Shown: positions 41,202-51,646 of the stretch, in pieces | How positions within the stretch are numbered: the first letter of the stretch is position 1 | How the letters are laid out: the number at the start of each line of letters is the position of its first letter | Assembly: GCA_963971405.1 (NCBI GenBank) | Contig: OZ020492.1 | Location: 16,207,704 to 16,271,703 of the forward strand | Source: Psococerastis gibbosa | Taxonomy: Eukaryota; Arthropoda; Insecta; Psocodea; Psocidae | Direction: 5' to 3' | DNA length: 64,000 nucleotides | The notes under the pieces: generated by a model | Seen by the model: the letters and a program-made list of their open reading frames with translations, nothing else | Database searches by the model: none | What the model was told of the DNA's origin: nothing | Translations under genes and position numbers: made by a program

Positions 41202-42420
41202 AAATGTAAACGGGCACTTCCTCTTAACGGCTTAATCAGTGCACCAATACTTATGTACTTCACTATAATTCCTAATAGTAGGCTACTGTGTATGACATAT
41301 TCATTTACACCTGGGATAGACTATATCTTAATAACATAGTTAATTAATTAATTAAATAAAATGACAGATTTTCGTATGATGCAGAGGTCAGCTTCATGCA
41401 AAGTGGGAGCCTTTTTGTTTTTGTACGCCTATCCTTATCTCTTTATCTCTCTTGTCTGAGGTGCGTCTACCTTGCTCAGGTCAGGTCGCTTGCTGTTGGC
41501 GCCCAGCTTTCACTTCCGTGAAGAATTGGCTCCAATATAGCCAGCGCGAAGTCTTATGCTTAGTCAACATACAAAACTTTACTTTCTTGAATTTCAGATA
41601 TAGTACCTGTGAACCTGGGGCGTTTCCTATAAAGTTAATTAAATTATTTATCACGAAATGTCAATATAAAACTAAATTAACAGAGCGACTTAGACTAATT
41701 TCTTTGTCGATTGTCAAAGCGGTTTCCAAATTATATAAAGGTTTAAAGGAAGTAAAACAAAACGGGCATGATGGGAAAGGGAAAAACGAAGGATGTCCCT
41801 AGGGCCCCCCACCTCCTCCCCGTTTTTCATCGTCCAATTGAGCTAATTGTTAAAGATAAAAGGGGAGGTTTTAAAAAATGAATCAAATCATCTCTCAGCG
41901 AGCACGGTTCTGGAGTTTTTTTTTTCTTCTTGTGCACACAGATTCGATAAAGAGCTTTGTAGGGCCGGATATAGGAATTGTAATTATTAGGAGAGTCCAA
42001 TTTTCTTCTCTGAGTGGAAATTCGTTATAAATATTTCTCAACAATAATAAGGAATTATAGCAAAAACTCAAATCCACCCAGTACTGTAGTTAAAATAATT
42101 CGATCAAGAGGGTCACTGAAATTGGACCATTTTTTATTTACAATTTAACTAAGAAAGTATTTAAAAACGTTAGAAAATTATGTTATTGATTTCTTTTACT
42201 AACGAGCCCTATATATAATTCTATATCACACTTCATTAGAAATTAATTTTTTGTTGAAGATTTTGGTTACGACTTACTTGTGGTGCACTTGTGGTGCATT
42301 GTAATAAATGTAAATTCTTCCTTCGGATGTGAATGGATATAAATAAATAACAAATAAACAGATAATGACTTATATTGCAGAATATAAATATGGTAGGCTA
42401 TTACAATATATTCTTTGAAT
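41202..42420. other. intergenic, nothing recognised
   Basis: A 116-codon frame at 41452-41802 has no recognisable domain and ordinary AT-rich composition; I do not call it. Confidence 0.4.
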
Positions 42421-42487
42421 TGTCCAGTGGTTAAGATGGGACCGGATAGGCAAAGATCGTGGGTTCGACTCCCACGAAGTGCAGATT
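42421..42487 (+). repeat. tRNA-like fragment
   Basis: gtccagtggttaagatggg followed by aagatcgtgggttcgactcc and 'cacgaagtgcag': D-arm and T-arm of a tRNA-like sequence with the anticodon region shortened. Confidence 0.5.
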
Positions 42488-42525
42488 TTTCAAGATGCGT
42501 TAATTTTGGAAATAATCACTTTTTG

Positions 42526-42672
42526 CTCTATTACTTGGCCAACCTAGCGGAGATAGGGCTATAAAGCCCAGTCTTACACTCAACTAGGAAGGTCCGGGAC
42601 CGCCTGTTCTACATGCCGTCTGATGAATGGTTGGAAAATTTAGAATGTGAGGGACTCGAGTTAACTGAAGCC
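42526..42672 (-). mobile_element. tRNA-derived SINE, copy 7 (truncated)
   Basis: Contains 'ccaacctagcggag', 'ctcaactaggaaggtccggg'; ends at gggactcgag, cutting the SINE inside its B box. Confidence 0.7.
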
Positions 42673-42772
42673 CACTACAATGCATAAGTTAATTACTGAT
42701 GAGGTACTCTCATTCTTTCCAAAAGTATTTTCGAATTTAATAAAAGTGCTAGCTTATTGAAAAGTATTAGGA

Positions 42773-43293
42773 GTCTTCACGGTGTTGGTGTTATCGAGTT
42801 ATCGAGTTAGATGTGCTATCCAAGTTAACACACAATCGTGAGTGGACCTCGCAAGTGAGTTATCATGCTACATCGAAGATATAACAGAGTAAACAACGTG
42901 GTAGTAGTCAGACTTTCGTGGCACGGTTTTAAAGAAAGTGGCAGAACTCTATTCTAGTGCCACATTTGTTTATATTTTTTGTTCATTTTGGTTACTATAA
43001 TTATTTACGGTAAGTATTTACGGTAATTGCTTGTGATAATAGATTATACAAATAAATTTAAATACTACTAAATTTTAAACTAAACTAAAAATCAATCAAC
43101 AAAAACAAAGATGGCGGCGGTCAAACCTGAGCTATCGATCGCAGCGCAAGCTAAATAGCACAGTTAACTAACTTGGAAGTGGGTTTAAGAAAGCACGCTG
43201 GTTAGCTTGGTTATCAGGTTATCGGTGTGTTAACTTAAGTTGATATAACACACTTAACTATGTATAACTCTATAACACGAACACTGTGAAGAC
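42773..43293. mobile_element. 521-bp foldback element
   Basis: Ends GTCTTCACGGTGTT and AACACTGTGAAGAC; subterminal 'gttatcgagttatcg' pairs loosely with tataactctataac. Related fragment at 17098. Confidence 0.65.
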
Positions 43294-43459
43294 CCCTATT
43301 GGCCCTATTGTACAATGTGTTTACATAACCTCGTTCAAAACATGAATGTCAAAATTTATTATTATTTTTAATTATTTATTAATTTAAATCATTAATTAAC
43401 CCGTGTAAGTCCATAGAAGTCTCGAAATAAAAAATTCAACCATTAACAACTCATCATAT

Positions 43460-43645
43460 TAAACCCTAAGGACTGGAAGAGGAAATAGCAGAACACCTCT
43501 TCTGCAAGTCAAGTGCTCTCTGGAGGGAGGGACTCGAGTACCTGGGGGCCACCTTCAACTTCACGGATCTCCTGCTAGTCAAGTCCATCGGCTTGGAGAA
43601 CTTGGCTGGGTTCGTGATTAAAACTAAACTCACAGACATGTGAAG
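43460..43645 (+). pseudogene. LINE C-terminal (RNase H-side) fragment
   Basis: EEIAEHLFCKSSALWREGLE then YLGATFNFTDLLLVKSIGLE and NLAGFVIKTKL, stop near 43642. Resembles the 'AEHILC-C-AL---R---LG' end of I/R1/LOA-type polyproteins. 180 bp only. Confidence 0.5.
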
Positions 43646-43960
43646 TGTTGACTTATGACTGTTTAAAGGGCTTTAGCATACTACAGTCGATTTTAATAAT
43701 AATAATAATAATATATATTTACCCCGAGGAATTAATGGCAGATTGCCCTAATCCCCCCCCCCCAAATTCAAAATCAGAGTACGCTGTTGACAGTTCCGAA
43801 ATACGAAAAATCCCGTCCTGGCTACCATGCGTGCTCTGACTGGTCAAAAGAAGACGACGTGTCAATTGGCGGGAAGATAGCATGTAGCACACGAAATTCA
43901 AAAAATATCATTGGGGGAGCAAATTTCGCATCTCTGTTATATAGAACTATGCAGTAATTC

Positions 43961-44463
43961 AAGAACCAGCAGAATCCGGGCTGACGGTCGAAATGAAAGC
44001 GAACTTCCAAACGTTTCGTCAACATCTGCGGTAAAGTAAATTCGTGTCGGGGTGGTACTACCCGTGGTACAGGAGTTTTCAGGTTGCATCAACAGCCTCC
44101 TGTTTAACCTATCGACAGTCAGGGAAGACTGCCGGGACCGCCGGCTTTACATGCCCTCCGAAGCATGGTAGTCAGAAGATAAATAATTGTACCACTAGAA
44201 AATTTTGGCATTCGGGTGGGACTCGAACCAGTCACCTTCTGGATGATAGTCCGAGTCGTTACCTCTACGCCATTCTGACTACATCTGCGGTCGACATCTT
44301 CAGCAACATTAGCAACTGCTGCTGTTGCTGCTGAGCCTCCAAAATACAATCTTAGAAGTTTACGCAGTTCCACTGAAGATGTCGACCGCAGATGTTGACG
44401 AAACGTTTGGAAGTTCGCTTCCATTTCGACCACGGCCCGTCAGCCCGGATTCTACTGGTTCTT
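43961..44463. mobile_element. foldback element carrying a nested SINE
   Basis: Ends AAGAACCAGCAGAATCCGGG and the complement at 44444-44463; arms of about 80 bp share 'ccaaacgtttcgtcaacatc'. Related fragments at 23885-24000, 51785-51830 and 57645-57772. Confidence 0.7.
44124..44282 (-). mobile_element. tRNA-derived SINE, copy 8
   Basis: Variant of the SINE (B box gactcgaacc on plus at 44220) inserted in the foldback loop; carries 'agtcagaatggcgtagagg' on the minus strand at its 5' end. Confidence 0.65.
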
Positions 44464-44894
44464 CAATCGACTCCGGCCGTGAAAGCCTTTGTTGTTACAT
44501 CAATGCACTAACTCATTTAAAGCGTTAGATCCTTGATAAAAATGGAACAGTCTTCACGGTTGCATTACGATGTTCTTGTGTATGAAACAGATGTAAAAAT
44601 AAATCAAATTTTCCAGCTGGATTCGTCCCTGTTGAAGAAGTTGCGAGTACATTTTGAAAACCACTTCAATTTGGTAAAACCAACAAGTAGTTGAGTATAG
44701 CGGTTTTTTCAGAATCGCGATTATTTACAGTACGTTTCCTCCGTGCTCGTTTCTACGAAGCTGCAGGTTGCATCAGTGTAACTCGAAACTGTCACGGGAG
44801 GAAAAAATTAATTTTTAAACCTTAGTAGTAGTAGATTTTGGCAGAGTCCCAGGCCACGGTGAGGGCCCATAGGACACGATTTAAACCAAACCTT

Positions 44895-44985
44895 AAAAAA
44901 ATGTATTTATTTCCACATTGGGCGAAATTTGAGTCTTTCGGCGCACTATTACAATTCACCAGCTTCCCCTACATTCCACAAACCA
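44895..44985 (-). mobile_element. LINE 3'-end remnant
   Basis: Reverse copy of the 9560-9690 terminus ('gaatagtgcgccgaaag'-type sequence and aaataaatac tail on the minus strand). Confidence 0.5.
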
Positions 44986-45026
44986 TGCCTTTATGTAACC
45001 ATTGTTAGTTTAGCTGAATAGACTTG

Positions 45027-45867
45027 TTGCTTTCCAATTTATACGTAGTATAAGGAGAGCTTTGTGACGGTCGAAATTTTCGATTCCGAGATTTCAACGG
45101 ATTTACACGTTTTGGGGTCCCAGGAACCCAAAAAAGTGTTTTTTACGAAATGTCTGTCTGTCGGTCTGTCGGTCTGTCTGTTCGTCGATTTCCGAGCAAA
45201 CTACTCAGTCGATTTTGATGAAATTCGGCATGTAGATTCACAAAAATCGTACCTCGGGACGGTTTTTTTTATTTTGGGCTAACTCAATTTGGGGGGGTTT
45301 TATTCTCAAAAAACTCCAAAAAACGTCTAAAAAAATTATTTCTCAAAAACGGCTCCAACGATTTCTTTTAAATTCACATATATTCTAGTCGTTCTTAATG
45401 TTGATAAAATGCGGGGGGTCGCTTACCCCTTGATAGTTTGATTCTGGGGCTAAAAAATAAAAATAACTTAATTTTAATGAAAAATGACTAAAAAATAATA
45501 TTTCTGCGAAACTTTTCTATCGATGATTTCTACCTTCAGGCATGTTTTAGGTGTTAAGTTGAGTAACGAAACCGGACAGTTTGCTTTCCCAAAAACCTTT
45601 TGTGCCAAAATGTTTTTTTTGAAAAAATGATAGAAACTTCACGCTGAAATGCATTGCCTGCCCTGCCATTATTACTGTGTTGTAATGTGTTTTAAATATA
45701 TTGAGGCTACCTCACCTCCAGTGACGTCAGGTGGACACCCCCCCCCCCCCCCCCCGTGATATCCGAAATTTAACCATAGGAAAATTATTTACCATGAAAT
45801 TATCATTTTCTCTCCCTACTAATTGATAAATTGGAAAGCATGTTCGAGTAAACTCGGACCGGTTCTT
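45027..45867 (+). mobile_element. HINE copy 11, complete reference copy
   Basis: 841 bp, forward orientation. 5' hairpin at 45029-45059 (CTTTCC...TTATAC-GTA-GTATAA...GAGAGC); GTCY run at 45152-45185; 14-bp subterminal inverted repeats 45029-45042 and 45826-45839; 3' hairpin CGAGT-AA-ACTCG at 45845-45856, followed by GACCGGTTCTT to the end. This is the layout of Helentron-associated elements. No protein is encoded. Confidence 0.8.
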
Positions 45868-46085
45868 CTTATATTTGAGTTGCTTATTTCCTATTTTTTT
45901 TCGAATTTGAGTTTTTAAATGAATCGGATTCTTTGTTTATAGCCCTATCGATGGACATAGCACTTTGGCGTATAAAAAAATCATTCTTCCATGTTTAAGT
46001 TACACTTATTTGTAAGATCCCATCAAAACATGCCAGTTCGACCGCAGCCCTTCAGCGTCCGCGCCAGTTAAAGAGGATAAGGAAT

Positions 46086-46199
46086 CAGTGTCGGGTGTGG
46101 CTATGGGGCCAGGAGGTACATATAGGACTACTCTGCCCGAGAAAGGGCCCCCACACAATTCCGGCCGCACGGGCCCTCACAAGGTCAAACCCGGCACTG
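46086..46199. mobile_element. hAT-type MITE, 114 bp
   Basis: Ends CAGTGTCGGGTGTGGC and TCAAACCCGGCACTG, flanked by TAAGGAAT / TAAGGAGT (7 of 8). Deleted version of 14758-15033. Confidence 0.8.
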
Positions 46200-46394
46200 T
46201 AAGGAGTTGGAGAGGGAATCGGTTTTCTAGCTCCCCCGAAAAATAAAGGTCGAACGGCGATGGATCCATTTCTTGTTGTTGTTTCCAACGCCTGCTTTCA
46301 GCATTTCTGCTTTAAGCAACCCTGTCAGCCTGGCGGGGGGAGTGAGTCTGTTTCTTACCTTGAGGCACCCTAAGGGCAGCCTCTTTCACCTCTG

Positions 46395-46515
46395 GGGAAA
46401 ATGGAGTTGACTGACAGGGTGGTCCTCCAGATTATAGTGGATTCTTAACCACTTGAGCAACATGGTAAAGTCACACGATTAAGTCGGAGGGTGACCAGGA
46501 CACGGCACGCACGTA
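46395..46515 (-). repeat. interspersed repeat, unknown class
   Basis: Reverse copy of part of 20500-20700 ('agattatagtggattc', 'gtaaagtcacacgatta', 'ggtgaccaggaca'). Confidence 0.55.
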
Positions 46516-47646
46516 GACTGACTGGTATAGTATCATGTCCCACTATGTTGCTGTGCCCACTACCATGTTTGCCGTAGTTTGAAACATGCTCTAAACTCAT
46601 GGATTGAAAATGGTAAGGCCGTTGGATCCATATGAAAGTAGGCAACTCATTTCTCCTGCAGAGTCTACAGCTAATTAAGAGATTAGACTTCAATTTAGTG
46701 CTGACTAATTTGAACACCCGGTATTTGAGATACAAGGTGAATCCGAGAGCTGCCTTTTAGCTGATTAACTGAAGCCATGATCCATGTAAGCTACGTTAAT
46801 GAGGGTGGCAGCTTTAGCAAGTAAACACCTCAGCGCTGATCCCCGGAGATTCCCACAGCTAATTAGTTGACTTCTGATGAGTGCTTCAGCTCCGGCTTAC
46901 AGCTTACTCCTTCTCTTTAAGCTTAAAGCACAGCTATTATTGCGAATTTAAGCCGACAGGATCGCGGTGTCAATTCTATAAGCAGTCGGTCATTATTTAT
47001 TAATCTCAAAGTCGCGAGGGATGGCTTACATCTTTTGGCAGAGGTGATTCAGATTTCAGACGGGTGCAATAGTGCAAGTATGACTATATAGATACTGTAG
47101 GTTTAGTCTTTAGAGTTTAATAGAGACATGGGCCAATGACATTCGATAGCTTATGGAATAGTGATGTAATAACTATACACGTGGAGCATTGGCGTAATAG
47201 GGGGGAGGGGGGCTTAGCCATACCAGGTACTTGTCGAGTCCTACCAGGATTTCCGGAGAAATAAAACACATTGATTGAAAAAACTTACTAAATAAAGAAT
47301 AATTACAAATACGATAGTTTTTTTCCCGCAGAGAATAACAATAATTTTTTTTATTTAAATCACTTTAGCGCGAAAATTCGACTATTTTAAAATTTATTAT
47401 GGCAATTTCTGATCTTCGGACTGTTCTTTTGACAATGTTTAAATGCATGAATCTGCACTGCAATCATGGATATTAATATTTAACATTTTCGGGGTTCTAA
47501 CCCTCCACCCACCTCCCCCTCTGGATTTTGACAACTATAGGCCCGGAACACACGAGGTCCTAAGAACGGCTGGAAACTTTTCAATTATTTTTGCTTTTTG
47601 GATTCATCTCCACCCCGAATGGCAGAACATCTGTTGACATATCGGA
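46516..47646. other. intergenic, unresolved
   Basis: 46740-47060 is less AT-rich and contains several TAA-free short stretches but no supportable frame. 47186-47640 has 'ggcgtaataggggggagg' MITE-type sequence also seen at 28480. Confidence 0.35.
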
Positions 47647-48340
47647 AGAACCGGTCCGAGTTTAGTCGAACATGCTTTCCAATTTATCAATAAAATTAGT
47701 ATAGATAGAGAAAATCAGTAATTTCATGGTAATTTTATTATTATTTCGGATATCTCGGGAGAGGGGGGGGGGTTGTCCACCTGACGTCACTGGAGGGCAG
47801 GTAAATTCTAGATAGGTCAGACCAACACATTACCACACTTCAATAATGGCAGGGCATGCATTTCAGCTCGAATTTTCAATCATTTTTTCAAAACAAATTT
47901 TTTTGCACAAAACTAAATAGTTTTTTAGGAAAGCAACCTGTCCGGTTTCGTTACTCAGTTTAACACCTAAAACATGCCTGAAGGTAGAAATCCTGGATAG
48001 AAAGGTTTCACAGAAAATTTTTTTTTTTCATTTTTCATTCAAATTTAGCTATTTTAATTTTTTTACCCCTATAAGAAAACTATCAAGGGGCAAACGACCC
48101 CCTGCATTTTATTAACATTAATAACGACTACAATATAATGTTAATTTAAAAGAAATCGTTGGAGCCGTTTTTGAGAAATAATTTTTTTAGACTGTTGAAT
48201 TAGCCCAAAATAACAAAAAATCCCGAGGTATGATTTTTGTAAACCTACATGCTAAATTTCATCAAAATTGACCGAGTAGTTCGCCCGCAAATCGATAAAC
48301 AGACAGAGCGACAGACAGACATTTCGTTAAAAACACTTTT
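47647..48340 (-). mobile_element. HINE copy 12, 5' end missing
   Basis: Intact 3' end (AGAACCGGTCCGAG), G-run at 47763; ends abruptly at 'aaaacactttttttgg' after the GTCY run. Confidence 0.75.
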
Positions 48341-49019
48341 TTTGGTTTTCATGCAAAATACGTAAAGTTTGCCCACTTACGATAGGTTTCCGAAAAATCA
48401 CGAAATATCACAAGGGGGAGGGGGGTATAGTGAGATATCATGTGTATTTATTTTTTGAACATTAAATATGTTCATGTACTAACTAACGAACTAGTACAAT
48501 ATATTATGTTTTTCGCATGATTACATCTTCCTTCAATATTGTTTTTATGCCAGTCAAAAACAACCTGCAACTTTTCGGTCTAATGATTTGTATCATGGTC
48601 CTTGTTCTATAATAGAATAAAATAGGATTATACTCAATACCTACTTGTATTTAAAAATATAATGTTTTAATTTTTTTAAGATTCTTTGTAGGTACTAAAA
48701 AGGGGGAGGGGGGGTTAAAAAATGTTTAAAAAAACATCACGTGATTAATGGACGGCCCCTAATAGAAATGGAAACGGATAAACATTAATTCGTCCTCTTA
48801 TTCCTGTTAAGTCAAGTTAGTGTTTATTTGTCTCTATTTTTGTTATACACCTGACGATGGGATAGTGCCGAAACCGGTCTTTCAAATTTATAATCCTTTC
48901 TATTTTGTAGACTGAGCTGTGTCATTATTTCTATTTCGAATATAAAATGCTAACTCCCTATCCTATCTGTAAGAACAGGTGACAGGTTTGGTACTATGAG
49001 TGACCGTAATGTTTTAATT

Positions 49020-49259
49020 CTTCTTCTTCTTCTTCCGGCTCTACAGCCCTTGGTGGGCTTTGGCCTGCTCGACAACACTCCTCCATTCTTCTCGGTTTTG
49101 CACAACGCTCCACCATCTGGAGACTCCCAACTCGCGAAGGTCATTCTCTAACTCGTCCTTCCAGCGGTTTCTTGGCCGTCCTGGCAGTCGTCTTCCCGTC
49201 ATGCTTGCTTTGTACTATATTACTTAAACTTGTACTATATTAATTAAAAAATTATTAGT
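49020..49259 (-). mobile_element. LINE C-terminal insertion with 12-bp TSD
   Basis: 240-bp insert present in the left arm but absent from the right arm. Exact target duplication AATGTTTTAATT (49008-49019, 49260-49271); (GAA)n 3' tail on the minus strand. Encodes LPGRPRNRWKDELENDLREL, GVSRWWSVVQNREEWRSVV and EQAKAHQGL with stop. Confidence 0.85.
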
Positions 49260-49886
49260 AATGTTTTAATTAATACTATAATAATACGTTAATATAAGGA
49301 AAGCTTTGAGCTAGTCGAAATTATCAATTGCCTGTCTGTCCGTTAGTCTGTCCGTCTGTAACTCAACGCAGGCTAATTGCAATTGCAATTATTAAAATAA
49401 AGTTAATGCTACTTGTATTGACTGTCGTTGATTAAAAGACCTGCCCGCGAGGAACTCCATGCGGTGGTTCTGATTTTTTACTTCAGGCAATTACAAGGGG
49501 AATGAATTCTTCAGTGGCGGTTATGCTGAATTGACAATATTAATTTGACTAAAATTAGCAATGAATCTAGACGTTCTGAATACACACAGCAGTATATTAA
49601 TCACACAATCGAAAGACAATAATTGCATCACAAAGAAAACAACAAGAACAACAAAACCATCAGTTTTCATTATAGTCGCAGACTCTTGTAAGAGCTGTGA
49701 GAGTTAAAAATTTCTCAATATAAACAACATTACGAACGCTGCCAAGGCGATTCAGCAGGTGCAGCTTCACGAAAACAAAATAATAAGTATAGTTATCCGA
49801 ATTTATTATAAAATCTTTGTGAATATGTACTAAGCTCTAGCCGAATGGATATGCTATGCCATACACAGTAGTAAATACTGCATACA

Positions 49887-50097
49887 CAGTGGCGGACTGG
49901 GACTGGAAATTGGCCCTGGCGTACCGCGGCCCCTTCATCAAAAAAGCGGAAGCGGAATATTAGAAATTCAAAATGCTGTTGTAATGCTTGTTTTAACACA
50001 AATTTTATTTTATTTTATTTTGAAATATGTTACGAATTGTTTCCTTTGGACGTCTGGCTCAAAAATATTTTTGATCCGGCCCACCGGGCACGGGTGC
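49887..50097. mobile_element. MITE, CAGTGGCGGACTGGG family
   Basis: Left end CAGTGGCGGACTGGGACTGG; right end 'ccggcccaccgggca'. Inverted partner at 60778-61025 in the other arm. Confidence 0.6.
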
Positions 50098-50691
50098 ATA
50101 ATTGTCGGAAATCTTGTGCGTAAAATCTTGCTGACAGCTATCGAAAACATGAAATTGAAGTGTAAATAATCGAAATCTCTCTAGGTAAAAGGTATTTTCT
50201 ACTTCGTGACATATTTTGTAAGAAGTGGACTTTCTATCAAGTTCTATATATCAATAAAACCTGATTGCAGCTGGAGTGATTGTTGTCTGTCCCAGATGTC
50301 ACGGAGAGGATATGGTATCCAAGAATATGCTTGCTGTTGGATAGAGTTCCGGTAGATTAGAAATAAGTGGATTTGGTAGCTAGAGGTGGTAACGTTGTGA
50401 AGCTTGTCTTGAAGCATGTTGTCGTAATAACCAAATATATTATCAAAAGAGTTAGGTGGATTTTGTTGTCAGAAGCTCCATATCAAAGTGGACACACAAA
50501 CACTACGCAAAGTTAATTTTAGAACGTATTTAGACACAAAGGACACTTAGTTATTGCTATTGATGTTACTATGACCAATACTAGAATCTTTAACCAAATG
50601 TTGAGATGAAAAGCATTATAAATGGTGGACTAGTTAAATTCTTCTAGTTGAGGGCTCGAAATAACAAAAGCGTAACTTATACTGTCCTACA

Positions 50692-51140
50692 TTTAACACC
50701 GAGAACATACCAGATAGGTTCCGCAGAAAAATCATTTTTTTTTAGTCATATTTCATGAAAATTGAGCTTATTTTATTTTTTTACCCCCAGAAGCAAAATA
50801 TCAAAGGGCAAGCGACCCACCGCATTTTGTTAGCATTAATAATGACTTCAATGTATGTGAATTTAAAAGATAAAAAGAAATAATGTTTTTAGACGTTTTT
50901 TAGAATAAAACCCTCCAAAATTGAGTTACCCCAAAATGAAAAGAAATCCCGAGGCATGATTTTTGTTAACCCACGTGTCAAATTTCCTCAAAATCGACCG
51001 AGTAGTTTGTTCGGAAATCAATAAACAGACAGAACGACAGACATTTCGTAAAAAACACTTTTTTGGGTTCCTGGTACCTCATATCGTGTAAATCCGTTGA
51101 AAATTTTGACCATCACGAAGCTAAATTCGAAAGCAACAAA
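50692..51140 (-). mobile_element. HINE copy 13, partial
   Basis: Starts at 'catttaacaccgagaacat', includes a short GTCY run (acagacagaacgacagac) and ends at ttcgaaagcaacaa; 3' end missing and hairpin deleted. Confidence 0.65.
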
Positions 51141-51262
51141 CTTAAAAGGGGGATAATGCCTGTCGGCAAGCTCATTTAGGTGATGGCTGTGAGAAATTGA
51201 CTTGTGACAGATCGAACAAAATTAAAAGGGTTTTTTCATGTAATGGGTTTTCATGTGCATTT

Positions 51263-51646
51263 TCAGAGCCCTGCTTGTGCAGAACGAACGAACGAACGAA
51301 CGAACGGGCAAATCCAACATTTGAAATTACTCCTTTTTAGATGAGTTTTCTTGTGCTTCATTAAAGTAAATTGGTGAGAAAATGTCATTGAGCAATCTTG
51401 ACAGCGATAGGGATTCTCTCCCACGTGACATCTCATGTGCTCAATTAACTGTGATTCACAACAAAACCACATGTGGCAGATATCACATGTCCACAGCCCC
51501 CTCCATGTACCAGTTCGGTCCACAGGCCGACTATAGCTCAGACAACTCTCTTTTCCAGCGCTGCCTGAAGGTCGCTCTCTAATATACGCATCATGTGTCC
51601 CACCAGCTGAGGTACTGGGTCCAGCTATGTATTCAACCGCCTTGTC
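51263..51646 (-). CDS. zinc-finger terminal exon, third finger disrupted
   Basis: Acceptor cttgtttcag|GAC, stop TGA at 51263. Finger 1 CDICHMWFCCESQLIEHMRC-H; finger 2 CQDCSMTFSHQFTLMKHKKT-H, joined by the linker GENPYR. A third finger begins FKCWIC but runs into a (CGTT)6 microsatellite (plus strand aacg repeats at 51283-51306) and ends RSAQAGL. The rest of a finger (SRALKMHMKTH) is readable in another frame just after, ending at TAA 51222. Confidence 0.8.
   Translation of the reverse strand, partial: DKAVEYIAGPSTSAGGTHDAYIRERPSGSAGKESCLSYSRPVDRTGTWRGLWTCDICHMWFCCESQLIEHMRCHVGENPYRCQDCSMTFSHQFTLMKHKKTHLKRSNFKCWICPFVRSFVRSAQAGL

Larger units (their letters stand above)
48760..50365. repeat. 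inverted duplication, left arm
   Basis: Matches 60165-62415 in reverse complement over most of its length: 48760-48910 with 62270-62415, 49290-49480 with 61990-62135, 49730-49900 with 61000-61190, 50190-50350 with 60170-60350. Both arms carry private insertions. Confidence 0.8.

Noticed and set aside
41452-41802. 116-codon frame
   Set aside because: No recognisable motif, no supporting splice sites, composition like the surrounding non-coding DNA.
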